NCBI GenBank assembly: GCA_017458335.1
Contig: JAFTFT010000038.1
Coordinates: 1-64,000 of the forward strand
Direction of reading: 5' to 3'
Source of the DNA: Oscillospiraceae bacterium
GTDB lineage: Bacteria; Bacillota; Clostridia; Oscillospirales; Oscillospiraceae
DNA length: 64,000 nt
A program made the translations under genes and the position numbers. The notes beneath the pieces were generated by a model, which saw only the letters and a program-made list of their open reading frames with translations, had not been told where the DNA came from and ran no database searches. Below, piece by piece: positions 17,647 to 26,861 of the stretch (positions are counted from its first letter, which is position 1; every line of letters starts with the position of its first letter).

Positions 17647-18300
17647 TTATTGTCCGCGGATCAGGCGCACCGCCTCACGCCGGTCGGATGCGCGGAACAC
17701 GGCGCTGCCGGCTACCAGGACGTCGGCCCCCGCCTCGATGCATACCGGCGCGGTGTTCCTGTCCACACCTCCGTCTACCTCCAGACGGATGTCAAGGTTC
17801 CTGTCATCAAACAGGCGGCGCAAGGCTCTGACCTTGTCCATCTGTTCCGCCATGAAGTGCTGCCCGCCGAAGCCGGGCTCCACCGTCATCACGAGCACGA
17901 GATCGATCTGATCCAGATACGGCAGAACGGCTTCCCAGGGTGTTTTGGGCTTTACCGTCACGCCGCAGAGTTTTCCTTCCTGCTTCACGATACCGAGTGC
18001 TTCCCGCAGCTTCTCTTCCGTGTCCGCTTCCACATGTACATTCACAAGATCGGCTCCCGCATCGCAGAACTGGCGGACATATCGGATCGGCTCCGTAATC
18101 ATCAGGTGTGCGTCCAGAAAAAGATCCGTCGTTTTCCGGACAGATTCCAGAACCGGAATTCCCATCGAAATATTCGGCACAAAGTGTCCGTCCATCACAT
18201 CATAGTGGAGCCATTCGGCTCCCGCAGAACGGACATCCTCGATTTCTTCGGAAAGCCTGGCAAAATCAGCTGCCAGAAGAGACGGTGCAACTCGAATCAT
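17647..18300 (-). CDS. rpe: Ribulose-phosphate 3-epimerase
   Basis: A 217-residue TIM-barrel protein. Metal and substrate motifs run in order: APSLLAADFARL, WLHYDVMDGHFVPNIS, DAHLMI, VEPGFGGQHF, and EVDGGVDRNTA near the C-terminus. It interconverts ribulose 5-phosphate and xylulose 5-phosphate in the pentose phosphate pathway, which supplies the erythrose 4-phosphate used by the aro operon. The start at 18300 has GGAGG upstream and is preferred over 18318. First gene of the operon with recR and rnj. Confidence 0.96.
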   Translation of the reverse strand: MIRVAPSLLAADFARLSEEIEDVRSAGAEWLHYDVMDGHFVPNISMGIPVLESVRKTTDLFLDAHLMITEPIRYVRQFCDAGADLVNVHVEADTEEKLREALGIVKQEGKLCGVTVKPKTPWEAVLPYLDQIDLVLVMTVEPGFGGQHFMAEQMDKVRALRRLFDDRNLDIRLEVDGGVDRNTAPVCIEAGADVLVAGSAVFRASDRREAVRLIRGQ

Positions 18301-18343
18301 GACGAATCCTCCACGCAATTGTTCTTAGCTGCTAAACTAAGTT

Positions 18344-18372
18344 ATTATAACCCGGATGCGGCCTGTTTGCAA
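18344..18372 (-). promoter_or_regulatory. Promoter of rpe-recR-rnj
   Basis: Minus strand: TTGCAA (18367-18372), 17-bp spacer, TATAAT (18344-18349), 44 bp upstream of the rpe ATG. Confidence 0.75.
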
Positions 18373-18405
18373 TGTTTTTTTACCAGATTTAAGATGATGG
18401 ATTTC

Positions 18406-18434
18406 TTGACGAAAATGCTTCTCTATTGTATAAT
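18406..18434 (+). promoter_or_regulatory. Promoter of xpaC-telA
   Basis: TTGACG (18406-18411), 17-bp spacer, TATAAT (18429-18434). Divergent from the rpe promoter. The leader has a 7-bp CTGAGGG/CCTTCAG hairpin followed by CTTGTTTTT, which could weaken or regulate read-through into xpaC. Confidence 0.75.
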
Positions 18435-18504
18435 AACATGATTGAAAGCGGATAATAACCGAGCCTGAGGGAGGATCCTTCAGCTTGTTTTTACAGGAGG
18501 AATT

Positions 18505-19284
18505 ATGTTCGGACGCAGAAGAGGGCCCCGTCCGGGCTCGATCTACAGTTTTCTGGCTACCTGGCTTTTTTTATCGCTTTTCTTTCCGATGTATCGCTTA
18601 GGGAGCCTGTTGCTGACGCTTGGTGCAGGCCTTGCGGTTGCCTATCTCGTCGGCCGTGCGGCAGGCAGGCGCAGCAGTCAGCGGGAATCCGGTGAGAAGG
18701 AAAAAGCTCCTCGCAAGACGGTTGACACCACCGTGCGCAAAGTCGGCGAACAGGCCGGAACCAAAGAGCAGCCTGCGCCTCAGCCGAAACCCGCAGAAAA
18801 GAAAAGCTACGGGCCGGAAGTCGATCCGATCATTGAGGAGGGAAATAAGGCCCTCAGTGAAATGGGCCGCCTTTACATGTCCATCAAGGATCCGGAAATC
18901 CGGGTCAAAATCAATGAAATCATGCGCATCACCGACAAGATCGTTCAGGATGCCATTGCGGATCCCTCCGACATTCCCAAGATCAGGAAGTTCATGAACT
19001 ACTATCTTCCGACGACCATCAAGCTTCTGAATGCGTATGACCGGATGGATTCCCAGGGAATTGAAGGGGAAAACATTGACAAGAGCCTCAAGAGCATTTC
19101 TGAGATGCTGGACGCGGCGATTGCTGCATACAAGAAGCAGCTGGATTCTCTGTTCGCCAATCAGGCGCTGGACATTGAAACGGACATCGCGGTGATGAAC
19201 GCCATGCTGAACCGTGAAGGCCTGAGTGACAAAAAGGACTTTAACATCCGGGATCAGTCCCAGGGTACCGTTGCAACCGGCTGA
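18505..19284 (+). CDS. xpaC: XpaC-like 5-bromo-4-chloroindolyl phosphate hydrolysis family protein
   Basis: A 259-residue protein with two N-terminal membrane segments (about residues 14-31 and 34-52), a charged linker (about 55-105), and a helical C-terminal domain. The domain contains IIEEGNKALSEMGRLYMSIKDP, IRKFMNYYLPTTIKLLNAYDRM and ALDIETDIAVMNAMLNREGL, hallmarks of the XpaC family. The enzymatic name is historical; the consistent feature is its pairing with TelA. AGGAGG precedes the ATG. Membrane-bound, probably part of an envelope-stress complex. Confidence 0.88.
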   Translation: MFGRRRGPRPGSIYSFLATWLFLSLFFPMYRLGSLLLTLGAGLAVAYLVGRAAGRRSSQRESGEKEKAPRKTVDTTVRKVGEQAGTKEQPAPQPKPAEKKSYGPEVDPIIEEGNKALSEMGRLYMSIKDPEIRVKINEIMRITDKIVQDAIADPSDIPKIRKFMNYYLPTTIKLLNAYDRMDSQGIEGENIDKSLKSISEMLDAAIAAYKKQLDSLFANQALDIETDIAVMNAMLNREGLSDKKDFNIRDQSQGTVATG

Positions 19285-19362
19285 TCTGTTCCATCCCCGT
19301 TCAAACACTTCTGATCTTAGTTGAATAATCAAATGAACGATATAAGAAAGGATCTGGTAATC

Positions 19363-20523
19363 ATGGACGAAAACACTTCATATGTTCCCAAGCTGACTTT
19401 GAATCCCACTGCCGCTCAGGCTGCGGTTGCGGAAGCTCCCGTGGAAGAGCAGAAGGAAGAGGCAAAAGAAACCGTCAAAGCCGAAAAGCTTGATATCTCC
19501 TCTCTCTCCCCCGCTGAGCAGGCCGCGGTGCGTGAGTTTTCGGAGCAAATCGACATTCTGAACACCGAGCAGGTAATGAACTACGGCTCTGCCGCACAGA
19601 AGAACATTTCTGAATTCTCCGATGCGGCGCTGAATACGGTCCGTACCAAGGACCTCGGTGAAGTCGGCGATAAGCTGAGCGATCTCGTTGTTGAGCTGAA
19701 GGGGCTGAACTTCAACCAGGAAGAAAAGAAAGGCCTGAAAGGTCTTTTCAAGAAGTCCACCAGCAACATCGCGACACTGAAAGCCCAGTATGACAAGGCG
19801 GAAGTCAATGTCGACAAGATTGTGGAATCTCTCGAGGGCCATGAAGTGACCCTGATGAAAGATGTTGCGCTGATGGATAAGATGTATGAGCGCAACGAGG
19901 AATATATGAAAGAGCTGACCATGTATATTCTGGCCGGCAAACTGCGCATCGAACAGCTTCGCAATGAGGAGCTTCCCAAATACCGGCAGAAGGCCCTGGA
20001 ATCCAATCTTCCGGAAGATGCCCAGGCTGCCAATGACTTTGCGAACATGATCGGCCGTTTTGAGAAGAAAATCCACGATCTTGAGCTCACCCGTACCATT
20101 TCGGTCCAGATGGCACCGCAGATCCGGATGATTCAGAACAACGACTCCCTCATGATGGAAAAGATTCGCTCGTCCATCAACAACACCATTCCTCTCTGGA
20201 AGAATCAGATGGTTCTGGCCATGAGCCTGTTCCATTCCGACCAGGCGATGAAAGCACAGCGCGAGGTTACCGATATGACCAATCAGCTTCTGGAAGCCAA
20301 TGCCAAAGCCCTGCATCAGGGCAGTGTGGACGTCGCCCGTGAGTCCGAGCGAGGCATCGTCGATATGGAAACCCTGATCAAAACCAACGAAGAACTGATC
20401 AAGACCTTGGATGAGGTCCGCCAGATTCAGGATGACGGCCGTACCCGCAGAGCCCAGGCTGAAGAAGAGCTTGCCCGTATTGAGGGTGAATTGAAGCAGA
20501 AGCTTCTGGATATGCAGGGATGA
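19363..20523 (+). CDS. telA: TelA-like toxic anion resistance protein
   Basis: A 386-residue, almost fully helical, coiled-coil protein. The ATG at 19363 (AAAGGA upstream) is chosen over a TTG at 19321. Typical features are the SEFSDAALNTVRTKDLGEVG start of the conserved domain, KGLFKKSTSNIATLKAQYDKAE, and NTIPLWKNQMVLAMSLFHSDQAM. The family was named from tellurite resistance and is found with XpaC in Bacillota. A direct role in anion resistance is not shown for most members. Overlaps the next gene by 4 bases. Confidence 0.92.
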   Translation: MDENTSYVPKLTLNPTAAQAAVAEAPVEEQKEEAKETVKAEKLDISSLSPAEQAAVREFSEQIDILNTEQVMNYGSAAQKNISEFSDAALNTVRTKDLGEVGDKLSDLVVELKGLNFNQEEKKGLKGLFKKSTSNIATLKAQYDKAEVNVDKIVESLEGHEVTLMKDVALMDKMYERNEEYMKELTMYILAGKLRIEQLRNEELPKYRQKALESNLPEDAQAANDFANMIGRFEKKIHDLELTRTISVQMAPQIRMIQNNDSLMMEKIRSSINNTIPLWKNQMVLAMSLFHSDQAMKAQREVTDMTNQLLEANAKALHQGSVDVARESERGIVDMETLIKTNEELIKTLDEVRQIQDDGRTRRAQAEEELARIEGELKQKLLDMQG

Positions 20524-21062
20524 AAAAGCTCATTTCCAATCCCTCTTTCGCGCTGGTGCTCACTCTTGTGCTTATGATCGCTTCCGTCCTGCTGAACACC
20601 AGGGTCAAGCTCGGCAAGCAGTGTGAAACTCTTTGCGAGCGTTTTTACGGTGACAGCACGATCTCCGCTTCTCTGCTTTCCCTTTGTGACGCTTCGGAAC
20701 AGCTTGCGCGCCTCGGAGAACGCTATCAGGTCGACGAAGCCGACGACACCCTGGAAACAACGCGCTCCGTACGGGAACTTCTTCAGGAGCGCAGCTATGA
20801 TGCGGAAGAGATTTATGATCATTATTATGATCTGTTGAAGTCCGTCTTTTCTCTGGAGGGCACGCTCGCCCGCACCGCGTTGTCCGAAGAGGATGCCGGA
20901 GCGTTTGTCAGTGCGCAGCACACAGCGGCAGAGGCCAAGGCCATGATTGACAATTCATCCTATAACGAGCTGGTTCGCATTTTTCTGAACAGGAACCGCC
21001 GTTTCCCCACGCCGCAGCTCGCATCGCTCAGCGGCGTGCACATGCCCGAATTGTTTGCCTGA
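20520..21062 (+). CDS. LemA-like membrane-anchored protein
   Basis: A 180-residue protein with one N-terminal membrane helix (about residues 8-26) followed by helical segments. The ending YNELVRIFLNRNRRFPTPQLASL resembles the LemA C-terminus (YN...N..I..FP), but overall similarity is weak. The ATG overlaps the telA stop (ATGA), so it belongs to the xpaC-telA unit. LemA-like proteins often accompany TelA, which supports the call. Function unknown. Confidence 0.65.
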   Translation: MKKLISNPSFALVLTLVLMIASVLLNTRVKLGKQCETLCERFYGDSTISASLLSLCDASEQLARLGERYQVDEADDTLETTRSVRELLQERSYDAEEIYDHYYDLLKSVFSLEGTLARTALSEEDAGAFVSAQHTAAEAKAMIDNSSYNELVRIFLNRNRRFPTPQLASLSGVHMPELFA

Positions 21063-21110
21063 CCGGCTCTTTTCCCTGCAGAACCAATTCAGAACAGGAG
21101 TAATCAAACC

Positions 21111-21584
21111 ATGTCTATCGCAGAAGGCAGAGCATATTTTCGTTCCCTCGGCCTGGAGGACCGTGTCCGGGAGTTCACCGTCTCCTCGGCTACCGTGGAT
21201 CTGGCCGCCGCCGCTCTCGGTGTAGAGGGCGCCAGAATTGCCAAAACACTTTCCTTTAAAACAGCCGACGGCTGCATGCTGATTCTTGCAGCCGGCGATG
21301 CCCGGATCGACAACCACAAGTTCAAGGATAAATTTCATTTCAAAGCGAAGATGCTCTCCGCGGATGAAGTTCTGGAGCTTGTCGGCCATCCTGTCGGCGG
21401 GGTGTGCCCGTTCGGCATCAAGCCCGGCATCCCGGTCTATCTGGATGTAAGCATGAAGCGCTTTGAAACGGTGTTTCCTGCCGTGGGCAGCGCAAGCAGC
21501 GCCATTGAGCTGAATCTGGACGAGCTCTTCCGCTATTCCAAAGCGCTGGAGTGGATCGATGTCTGCAAGCTTCCGGAAGAGTAA
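21111..21584 (+). CDS. YbaK/EbsC-type aminoacyl-tRNA deacylase
   Basis: A 157-residue single-domain protein with the family motifs: IAKTLSFKTADGCMLIL, HKFKDKFHFKAKMLSADEV, a GHPVGGVCPFGI core, and GSASSAIELNLDEL. These enzymes hydrolyse misacylated tRNA, most often Cys-tRNA(Pro) or Ala-tRNA(Pro); the exact substrate is not readable. Preceded by a good ribosome site and followed by a strong terminator. May be transcribed with xpaC-telA. Confidence 0.92.
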   Translation: MSIAEGRAYFRSLGLEDRVREFTVSSATVDLAAAALGVEGARIAKTLSFKTADGCMLILAAGDARIDNHKFKDKFHFKAKMLSADEVLELVGHPVGGVCPFGIKPGIPVYLDVSMKRFETVFPAVGSASSAIELNLDELFRYSKALEWIDVCKLPEE

Positions 21585-21623
21585 GCCGAATTGAATCATC
21601 TTCCCGCTGAACAGACCGGGAAA

Positions 21624-21665
21624 GGGAGAAGGAGTACTCCGTACTGGTACTCCTTCTCCCTTTTT
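21624..21665 (+). terminator. Strong intrinsic terminator
   Basis: GGGAGAAGGAGTAC (21624-21637) and GTACTCCTTCTCCC (21647-21660) form a perfect 14-bp stem followed by TTTTT. It ends the plus-strand unit and faces the end of the aro operon. Confidence 0.92.
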
Positions 21666-21674
21666 GTACCCCGA

Positions 21675-22127
21675 TCATTTTTTGGCCTGTTCCCGCTCGA
21701 TCAGCCAGTCTTTGAGATATCGAATCGCCTGTCGATATCCTTCAAAGCCGAGTCCTGCATAGGTTTTGATGCAGGCCATACCCGGATAGGAGATCTGACG
21801 AAAGCTTTCCCGGCTGCCGACATCGGACAGATGCACTTCCACCGCCGGGATCGCAACCGCTTTCAATGCGTCGAGGATCGCGACGCTTGTATGGGTGTAG
21901 GCCGCCGGATTGATGATGATTCCGTCCGCATCCCGGTACGCCGCCTGAATCCGGTCAACGATGGCGCCCTCATGGTTGGACTGAAACAGGACCGGTTCGA
22001 TCTTCTCCTCAAGGCAGCAGTCATAGATAAAGCGCTGCAGAGCCCGGAAATCCTGCGCCCCGTAGATCTCCGGCTCCCGGATACCGAGCATGTTGAGATT
22101 CGGCCCGTTGATGATCAGAAACTTCAT
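21675..22127 (-). CDS. aroQ: 3-dehydroquinate dehydratase, type II
   Basis: A 150-residue protein of standard type II length. The start IINGPNLNMLGIREPEIYG holds the catalytic tyrosine (Tyr22) and arginine loop. FQSNHEGAIVDRI, NPAAYTHTSVAI and the catalytic-histidine segment EVHLSDVGSRE (His99) follow. It makes 3-dehydroshikimate from 3-dehydroquinate. Last gene of the aro operon; its ATG overlaps the aroEK stop by 4 bases. Confidence 0.97.
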   Translation of the reverse strand: MKFLIINGPNLNMLGIREPEIYGAQDFRALQRFIYDCCLEEKIEPVLFQSNHEGAIVDRIQAAYRDADGIIINPAAYTHTSVAILDALKAVAIPAVEVHLSDVGSRESFRQISYPGMACIKTYAGLGFEGYRQAIRYLKDWLIEREQAKK

Positions 22128-23344
22128 TTCAGCACCTCCAGAATCGCCTGAACTGTTTCCTCCGGGTTTCTGTCGTTGGATACCGTCGCATCCGCAAAGC
22201 GGGCATAGAGCGGCTCGCGCACGGCTGCCATGTTGCGGAGATCCGCGTTCAGAGACAGCGGCCGCCCCTCCCGCGCCAGCTTTGAGAGATCGCGGGTGAT
22301 CCGGATAATCGTTCCGTTCTGATGAAGGAGTGGATAGTTCTCTTTCCTGGTAACGCAGCCTCCTCCGGTAGAGATGATCAGTCCGGAGCGTTTCCCGAGT
22401 TCGGCAAGGACCTCGGTCTCCCGGCGGCGGAAGCCTTCTTCCCCTTCCGTTGAGAAAATCTGCGGGATTGAACAGCCTGCCGCCTTCTCGATTTCGGCAT
22501 CCGCTTCCACGCACTCCCGACCGAGTGCGGCGGCCAGAAGTCCGGCTACGGTGGATTTCCCGGAGCCCGGCATCCCGATCAGGACTACATTCTGCATCTC
22601 CTTATTCAGCTTGGAATAGATTCGCTCCAACTCCTGAGCGGGAAAACGGTGTCCCAGAAAGATTTCCGACGCCCGTACCCCCTGGGCAACCAGCATTCTG
22701 AGTCCTCCGGCGCAGGGAATGCCCAGTTCTTCCGCCTGCAGCAGAAGCGCGGTCCGCGCCGGGTTGTACACGACGTCCAGCACGGCCTCCAGTTCTGAAA
22801 ACGGGGCCAGATCCAGAGCTTTTTCTCCGTTTTTCGGATACATGCCCAGCGGCGTCGTGTTCACCACCAGCGCGGCATCGGAATGGAGCGCTGCCACGTT
22901 TCGGTAATTGGTCTCGCCGCTTCTCGACACGACAACGACCTCGGCCCCCTGATGCCGCAGGCAGGCGCAGACCGTTGCGGATGCGCCTCCGCTGCCGAGG
23001 ACCAGCGCCTTCTTCCCTGCCGGAATAAAGCCCGTTTGTCGGAGCAGCGTCTCAAATCCGTAAGCGTCGGTGTTGTCTCCCAGAATGCTTCCGTCCGGAC
23101 GGCGCAGCAGGGTGTTCACGCTTCCGATCATTTCCGCCAGCTCTGTCAGCTCGTCGCAGAACGGAATCACGGTCTTCTTGTACGGGATGGTCACGTTCAG
23201 GCCGTGCCAGTCCCCTTCCCGCACAAAAACCTCCACTTCTTCAGGCTTTTTTTCGTACAGCACATATTCATAGTCGGCCAGTTCCGCATGGATCCGGGGC
23301 GAATAGCTGTGCCCCAGCTTTTCCCCGAGCAGACCGCATTTCAT
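22124..23344 (-). CDS. aroEK: Fused shikimate dehydrogenase-shikimate kinase
   Basis: A 406-residue bifunctional protein. Residues 1-245 are shikimate dehydrogenase: GEKLGHSYSPRIH, the catalytic lysine in NVTIPYKK (Lys56), the aspartate in GDNTDAYGF (Asp92), and the NADP-binding VLGSGGAS. Residues 250-406 are shikimate kinase, with Walker A GMPGSGKST (257-265), the EADAEIE acidic loop, STGGG, and a REPLYARFAD C-terminal motif. It performs two steps: dehydroshikimate to shikimate, then shikimate 3-phosphate. No stop or frameshift lies between the parts. It abuts pheA with no gap. Confidence 0.95.
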   Translation of the reverse strand: MKCGLLGEKLGHSYSPRIHAELADYEYVLYEKKPEEVEVFVREGDWHGLNVTIPYKKTVIPFCDELTELAEMIGSVNTLLRRPDGSILGDNTDAYGFETLLRQTGFIPAGKKALVLGSGGASATVCACLRHQGAEVVVVSRSGETNYRNVAALHSDAALVVNTTPLGMYPKNGEKALDLAPFSELEAVLDVVYNPARTALLLQAEELGIPCAGGLRMLVAQGVRASEIFLGHRFPAQELERIYSKLNKEMQNVVLIGMPGSGKSTVAGLLAAALGRECVEADAEIEKAAGCSIPQIFSTEGEEGFRRRETEVLAELGKRSGLIISTGGGCVTRKENYPLLHQNGTIIRITRDLSKLAREGRPLSLNADLRNMAAVREPLYARFADATVSNDRNPEETVQAILEVLK

Positions 23345-24487
23345 TCAGACCACCTCACTGTAGCTTCCGAGGTACTCATACTCCTCGCAGATATCGCCGA
23401 GTTCTCCCATCAGCTGGATGAACTTCGGAGAATAGACCGATGTATCCAGGTCAAAATAGAACCTGTATTCCCAGTTTCTCCCGGGAATCGGGCGGCTTTC
23501 CAGTTTGTGCATGTTGATGCCGAGCACATAAAACCGCGCGAGCACATGATGGAGGGTGCCGGGTTCGTCCCGGATCACCATCATCAGGCTGGTATGATCC
23601 GCTCCCGGATAGATCTCGAGATTTTTGGAGATACAGATAAACCGGGTATAGTTGTTGTCCGAATCCTGTACGGAGGCCATGAGGCACTCCAGACCGTAGA
23701 GTTTTGCACAGCTGCGGGAAGACAGGGCCGCCACACCGGGTTCCCCGGATTCGGCAACCATCTTTGCCGCAACCGCGGTATTTTCACAGGGGATGATCTT
23801 CGCATTTGGAAAACGCTGGAGAAATCCGGCGCACTGACTGATCGCCTGGCTGTGGGAATAGATTTCTCGGATGTCCTCTTCCCTGGTCCCGGGCCGGACC
23901 AGAAGATTGTGATCCACCTTGATCCGTACCGATCGTACAATCCGGAAGTCGTGCTTCACCATCAGATCATATACCGCGTTCACGGTACCGGCTGTGGAAT
24001 TTTCCACCGGAATCACACCGTATCGGCACAGCCCCTTCTCCACTGCGGTAAACACCGCGTCAAAGGAGGAAAAGTAAAAGATGCTCGGACGCGTAAAAAG
24101 CTTCTCACAGGCGATTCCGGAATACGCGCCCTCCACACCCTGACAGGCGACAATTGCCTTTTCCGGGAAGAGCTGAGGCGTCTCCCGAAGCGCGGTTTCG
24201 ATTGCTTTGGTCTCCGGGCTTTCCCGGTGCAGGATCCGGTTCTGTCTGCTGCGGGAGAGCTCCATCAGCATGGAAAAGAGGGTAAAGCTGTAGTCCGAAA
24301 GCTCCGGATCGCTCATCTCCTCGATACGCCGCAGCTTCTCTTTTTCCCTGCGTGCATCGAGCACCGGCAGGCTGTTCTCCTGCTTCCAGGAGGCGATCTC
24401 CGCGGCAATGTTCATTCTCTCGGAAAAGAGCCGCAGCAGTTCTTCATCAATCTGATCCAGTCTTGTTCTGTAATCACTCAGTTCCAT
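23345..24487 (-). CDS. pheA: Bifunctional chorismate mutase-prephenate dehydratase
   Basis: A 380-residue protein. Residues 1-85 are an AroQ-type chorismate mutase (YRTRLDQIDEELLRLFSERM). Residues about 110-285 are prephenate dehydratase with CQGVEGAYSG, PVENSTAGTV, ISQCAGFL and the catalytic NNYTRF. Residues about 295-365 are an ACT regulatory domain with GTLHHVLARF and KLESRPIPG, the phenylalanine-binding GALV/ESRP-type region. It commits chorismate to phenylpyruvate and should be inhibited by phenylalanine. It overlaps aroC by 10 bases. Confidence 0.96.
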   Translation of the reverse strand: MELSDYRTRLDQIDEELLRLFSERMNIAAEIASWKQENSLPVLDARREKEKLRRIEEMSDPELSDYSFTLFSMLMELSRSRQNRILHRESPETKAIETALRETPQLFPEKAIVACQGVEGAYSGIACEKLFTRPSIFYFSSFDAVFTAVEKGLCRYGVIPVENSTAGTVNAVYDLMVKHDFRIVRSVRIKVDHNLLVRPGTREEDIREIYSHSQAISQCAGFLQRFPNAKIIPCENTAVAAKMVAESGEPGVAALSSRSCAKLYGLECLMASVQDSDNNYTRFICISKNLEIYPGADHTSLMMVIRDEPGTLHHVLARFYVLGINMHKLESRPIPGRNWEYRFYFDLDTSVYSPKFIQLMGELGDICEEYEYLGSYSEVV

Positions 24488-25551
24488 GCATTTTTCCCTC
24501 CCAGTATAAGATCAGACAGCGCAAGCGCCGCCGCGGCTTCCACAACCGGCACCGCCCTCGGGACAATGCAGGGATCATGGCGGCCGGTGATCTCCAGGGT
24601 CTCCTCCTGCAGAGTCTCCAGGTTGACGCTTTGCTGCGGTCTTGAAATAGACGGCGTCGGTTTAAACGCCGTGCGGAAGACAATCTCTTCTCCGTCGGTG
24701 ATCCCGCCGAGAATACCTCCGGCATGATTGCTTCGGGTACGGATCTTTCCTTCCGCCAGACAGAATGCATCGTTGTTTTCACTGCCGCGCATTCCGGCGG
24801 CCGCAAAGCCCGCACCGAACTCGATCCCTTTTACGGCCGGAACGGCAAACATCAGCTGCGCGATCCGATTCTCCACGCCGTCAAACATCGGTTCTCCGAC
24901 TCCTGCCGGCGCGCCTCGGATGACGCACTCTACAATCCCTCCGACCGAATCCCCTTCTCTCCGCGCATCTGAGATGGCTTGTCTCATTTTTACACCTGCT
25001 TCGTCTGAAACGGTCGGGAATTGCTTCTCCGAAACGGCAGAGACAAAGGGGGCGTCATCTGTTACATCGGCGATCCGGAGAATCCTCGCCTGAACCGTGA
25101 TTTCCTGCTGGGCAAGCATCTGCAGCAGGATCCCGCCCGCAATACAGAGCGGCGCGGTCAGTCTCCCCGAAAAATGGCCTCCGCCGTTCGTATCCTGAAA
25201 CCCGCCGTACTTCACCTGAGCGGTGTAGTCCGCGTGTCCGGGTCTCGGCAGAATGCGCAGCTGCGCATAGTCCTGTCCGTGGGTGTTGTGATTATGAATC
25301 ACGGCCGTCAGCGGCGCGCCGCAGGTTTTTCCGTCCTTCAGACCGCACAGAAACTCCGGCCTGTCTTCTTCCCGCCGCGGTGTGGACCAGTCGTTCTGTC
25401 CCGGCGCCCGCCGGTTCAGAAAGAGCTGAAGCGCTTCCGGATCAACCGGGATTCCCGCCGGCAGACCGTCCAGCGTCATGCCGATCGCCTCACTGTGGCT
25501 CTGGCCGAAGATGGAGAGCCGCAGCGCCGAACCGCAGAAGATACTGCTCAT
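24478..25551 (-). CDS. aroC: Chorismate synthase
   Basis: A 357-residue protein with the FMN-binding signatures FGQSHSEAIGMTLDGLPAG near the start, GGGHFSGRLT in the middle and SNHAGGILGG further on. It converts 5-enolpyruvylshikimate 3-phosphate to chorismate using reduced FMN. Its 41-bp gap to aroA is the longest inside the operon; its end overlaps pheA. Confidence 0.96.
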   Translation of the reverse strand: MSSIFCGSALRLSIFGQSHSEAIGMTLDGLPAGIPVDPEALQLFLNRRAPGQNDWSTPRREEDRPEFLCGLKDGKTCGAPLTAVIHNHNTHGQDYAQLRILPRPGHADYTAQVKYGGFQDTNGGGHFSGRLTAPLCIAGGILLQMLAQQEITVQARILRIADVTDDAPFVSAVSEKQFPTVSDEAGVKMRQAISDARREGDSVGGIVECVIRGAPAGVGEPMFDGVENRIAQLMFAVPAVKGIEFGAGFAAAGMRGSENNDAFCLAEGKIRTRSNHAGGILGGITDGEEIVFRTAFKPTPSISRPQQSVNLETLQEETLEITGRHDPCIVPRAVPVVEAAAALALSDLILGGKNAWN

Positions 25552-25592
25552 CTTGCTTCTTCCTTTCCGGTGAATATTGGAATCCGTCTGCT

Positions 25593-26861
25593 TCAGTCAA
25601 GCTGTTCTGCCTTCTGCAGAGCTTCATAATCCCGCCAGAAGGCGGGATAGGATTTCCCGACGCATTCCGCTCCGAGCACCGTGACCGGTTCGGAGCACAA
25701 AACGGAAGCTGTCGCCGCACTCATCGCGATTCGGTGGTCGTTATAGGTCTCTGTCGTTCCGCCGCGCAGCCTGCCGGTTCCGTGAATCACGATGCCGTCC
25801 GGCAGCTCTTCTGCTTCTCCGCCAAGACTGCGGATCAGCGCGGTCGTCGTTGTCAGGCGGTCCGATTCCTTCCAGCGGAGTCTGGCGGCTCCCGTGATTC
25901 TGGAGTCCCCTTCCGCCCCGCAGCAGAGGACGGCCAGTACCGGCACCAGATCCGGGATTGACATTGCGTCGACCTCGATCGGCCGGCGGCATCCCGCCCG
26001 GACCGACACGCTCTCTTCATCGACGGAGATCTCAGCGCCGAATTCGCGGAGAATCCGAAGGATCTGACGATCCCCCTGGTTCGAAGCGGGATTCAGTCCG
26101 CTGACCCGGATACCCTGCCCGGACAGTGCGGCGGTGCAGAGGAAGAACGCCGCGTTGGACCAGTCCCCTTCCGTGCTGACCGTGTCCGGCAGGCGGGGGA
26201 TCTGCCGCCCGAACATATTCCAGGCTGTCGCGTTTTCCCGATTAAAACGAATTCCGGCTGCCTCCAGCACCTCTTCCGTCAGATGCACATAGGCGGCTGA
26301 TTCCATCTCGCCTTCCGTCTGCAGCCGGCTGTCACAGTTGAGCTTTGGCAGAGCCATCAGCAGGCCGGAAAAATACTGTGACGAGATGTTGCCGGGCAGG
26401 CGGAACAGGCCGCCCTCCAGCTGTCCCTCACAGCGCAGGATCTGCCCGTCCCGCTGAAGCGCCATCCCGTGTTCCCGGAGCAGGCGGTCAAACGGCGCCA
26501 TCGGGCGCTCCGCCAGGCGGCCTTCCATGATGAAATCCGCCCTGCGTCCGAGTGCGCCGGCCACCGGAATGAGAAAACGCAGCGTTGATCCGCTCTCGCC
26601 GGCCGGAAGGATCGCTTTCTCCGTGTCGGCACTCCCGTTAATCGGCGAAACATGCAGCTCGTGTTCCGTGCGGCGGATCTTAGCGCCCAGTGCCTCCAGG
26701 CAGTCCGCAGTGGCCCGGATATCCCGTGAGAGCCCGTCGTATCGAATCGTGACCTCATGCGCACCCAGCGCGGCACAGATCAGCTGCCGGTGGACAATGG
26801 ATTTGGAGGATGGAATCCTCACATTTCCGTATCGTTCTCCCGGGGCAACGGTCTTAATCAT
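25593..26861 (-). CDS. aroA: EPSP synthase (3-phosphoshikimate 1-carboxyvinyltransferase)
   Basis: A 422-residue protein with the shikimate-3-phosphate site (PSSKSIVHRQLICAAL), the PEP loop with LPAGESGSTLRFLIP in place of the more usual GNAGTxxR, and RWKESDRLTTT and YNDHRIAMSAA near the C-terminus. The ESGSTLRF form is typical of class II-like enzymes, which are often less sensitive to glyphosate; that property is an inference. Overlaps aroB by 8 bases. Confidence 0.95.
   Translation of the reverse strand: MIKTVAPGERYGNVRIPSSKSIVHRQLICAALGAHEVTIRYDGLSRDIRATADCLEALGAKIRRTEHELHVSPINGSADTEKAILPAGESGSTLRFLIPVAGALGRRADFIMEGRLAERPMAPFDRLLREHGMALQRDGQILRCEGQLEGGLFRLPGNISSQYFSGLLMALPKLNCDSRLQTEGEMESAAYVHLTEEVLEAAGIRFNRENATAWNMFGRQIPRLPDTVSTEGDWSNAAFFLCTAALSGQGIRVSGLNPASNQGDRQILRILREFGAEISVDEESVSVRAGCRRPIEVDAMSIPDLVPVLAVLCCGAEGDSRITGAARLRWKESDRLTTTTALIRSLGGEAEELPDGIVIHGTGRLRGGTTETYNDHRIAMSAATASVLCSEPVTVLGAECVGKSYPAFWRDYEALQKAEQLD

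Noticed and set aside
22883..24727. A 614-codon open frame on the plus strand across aroEK and pheA
   Set aside because: Spans two well-identified genes in antisense and shows no domain.
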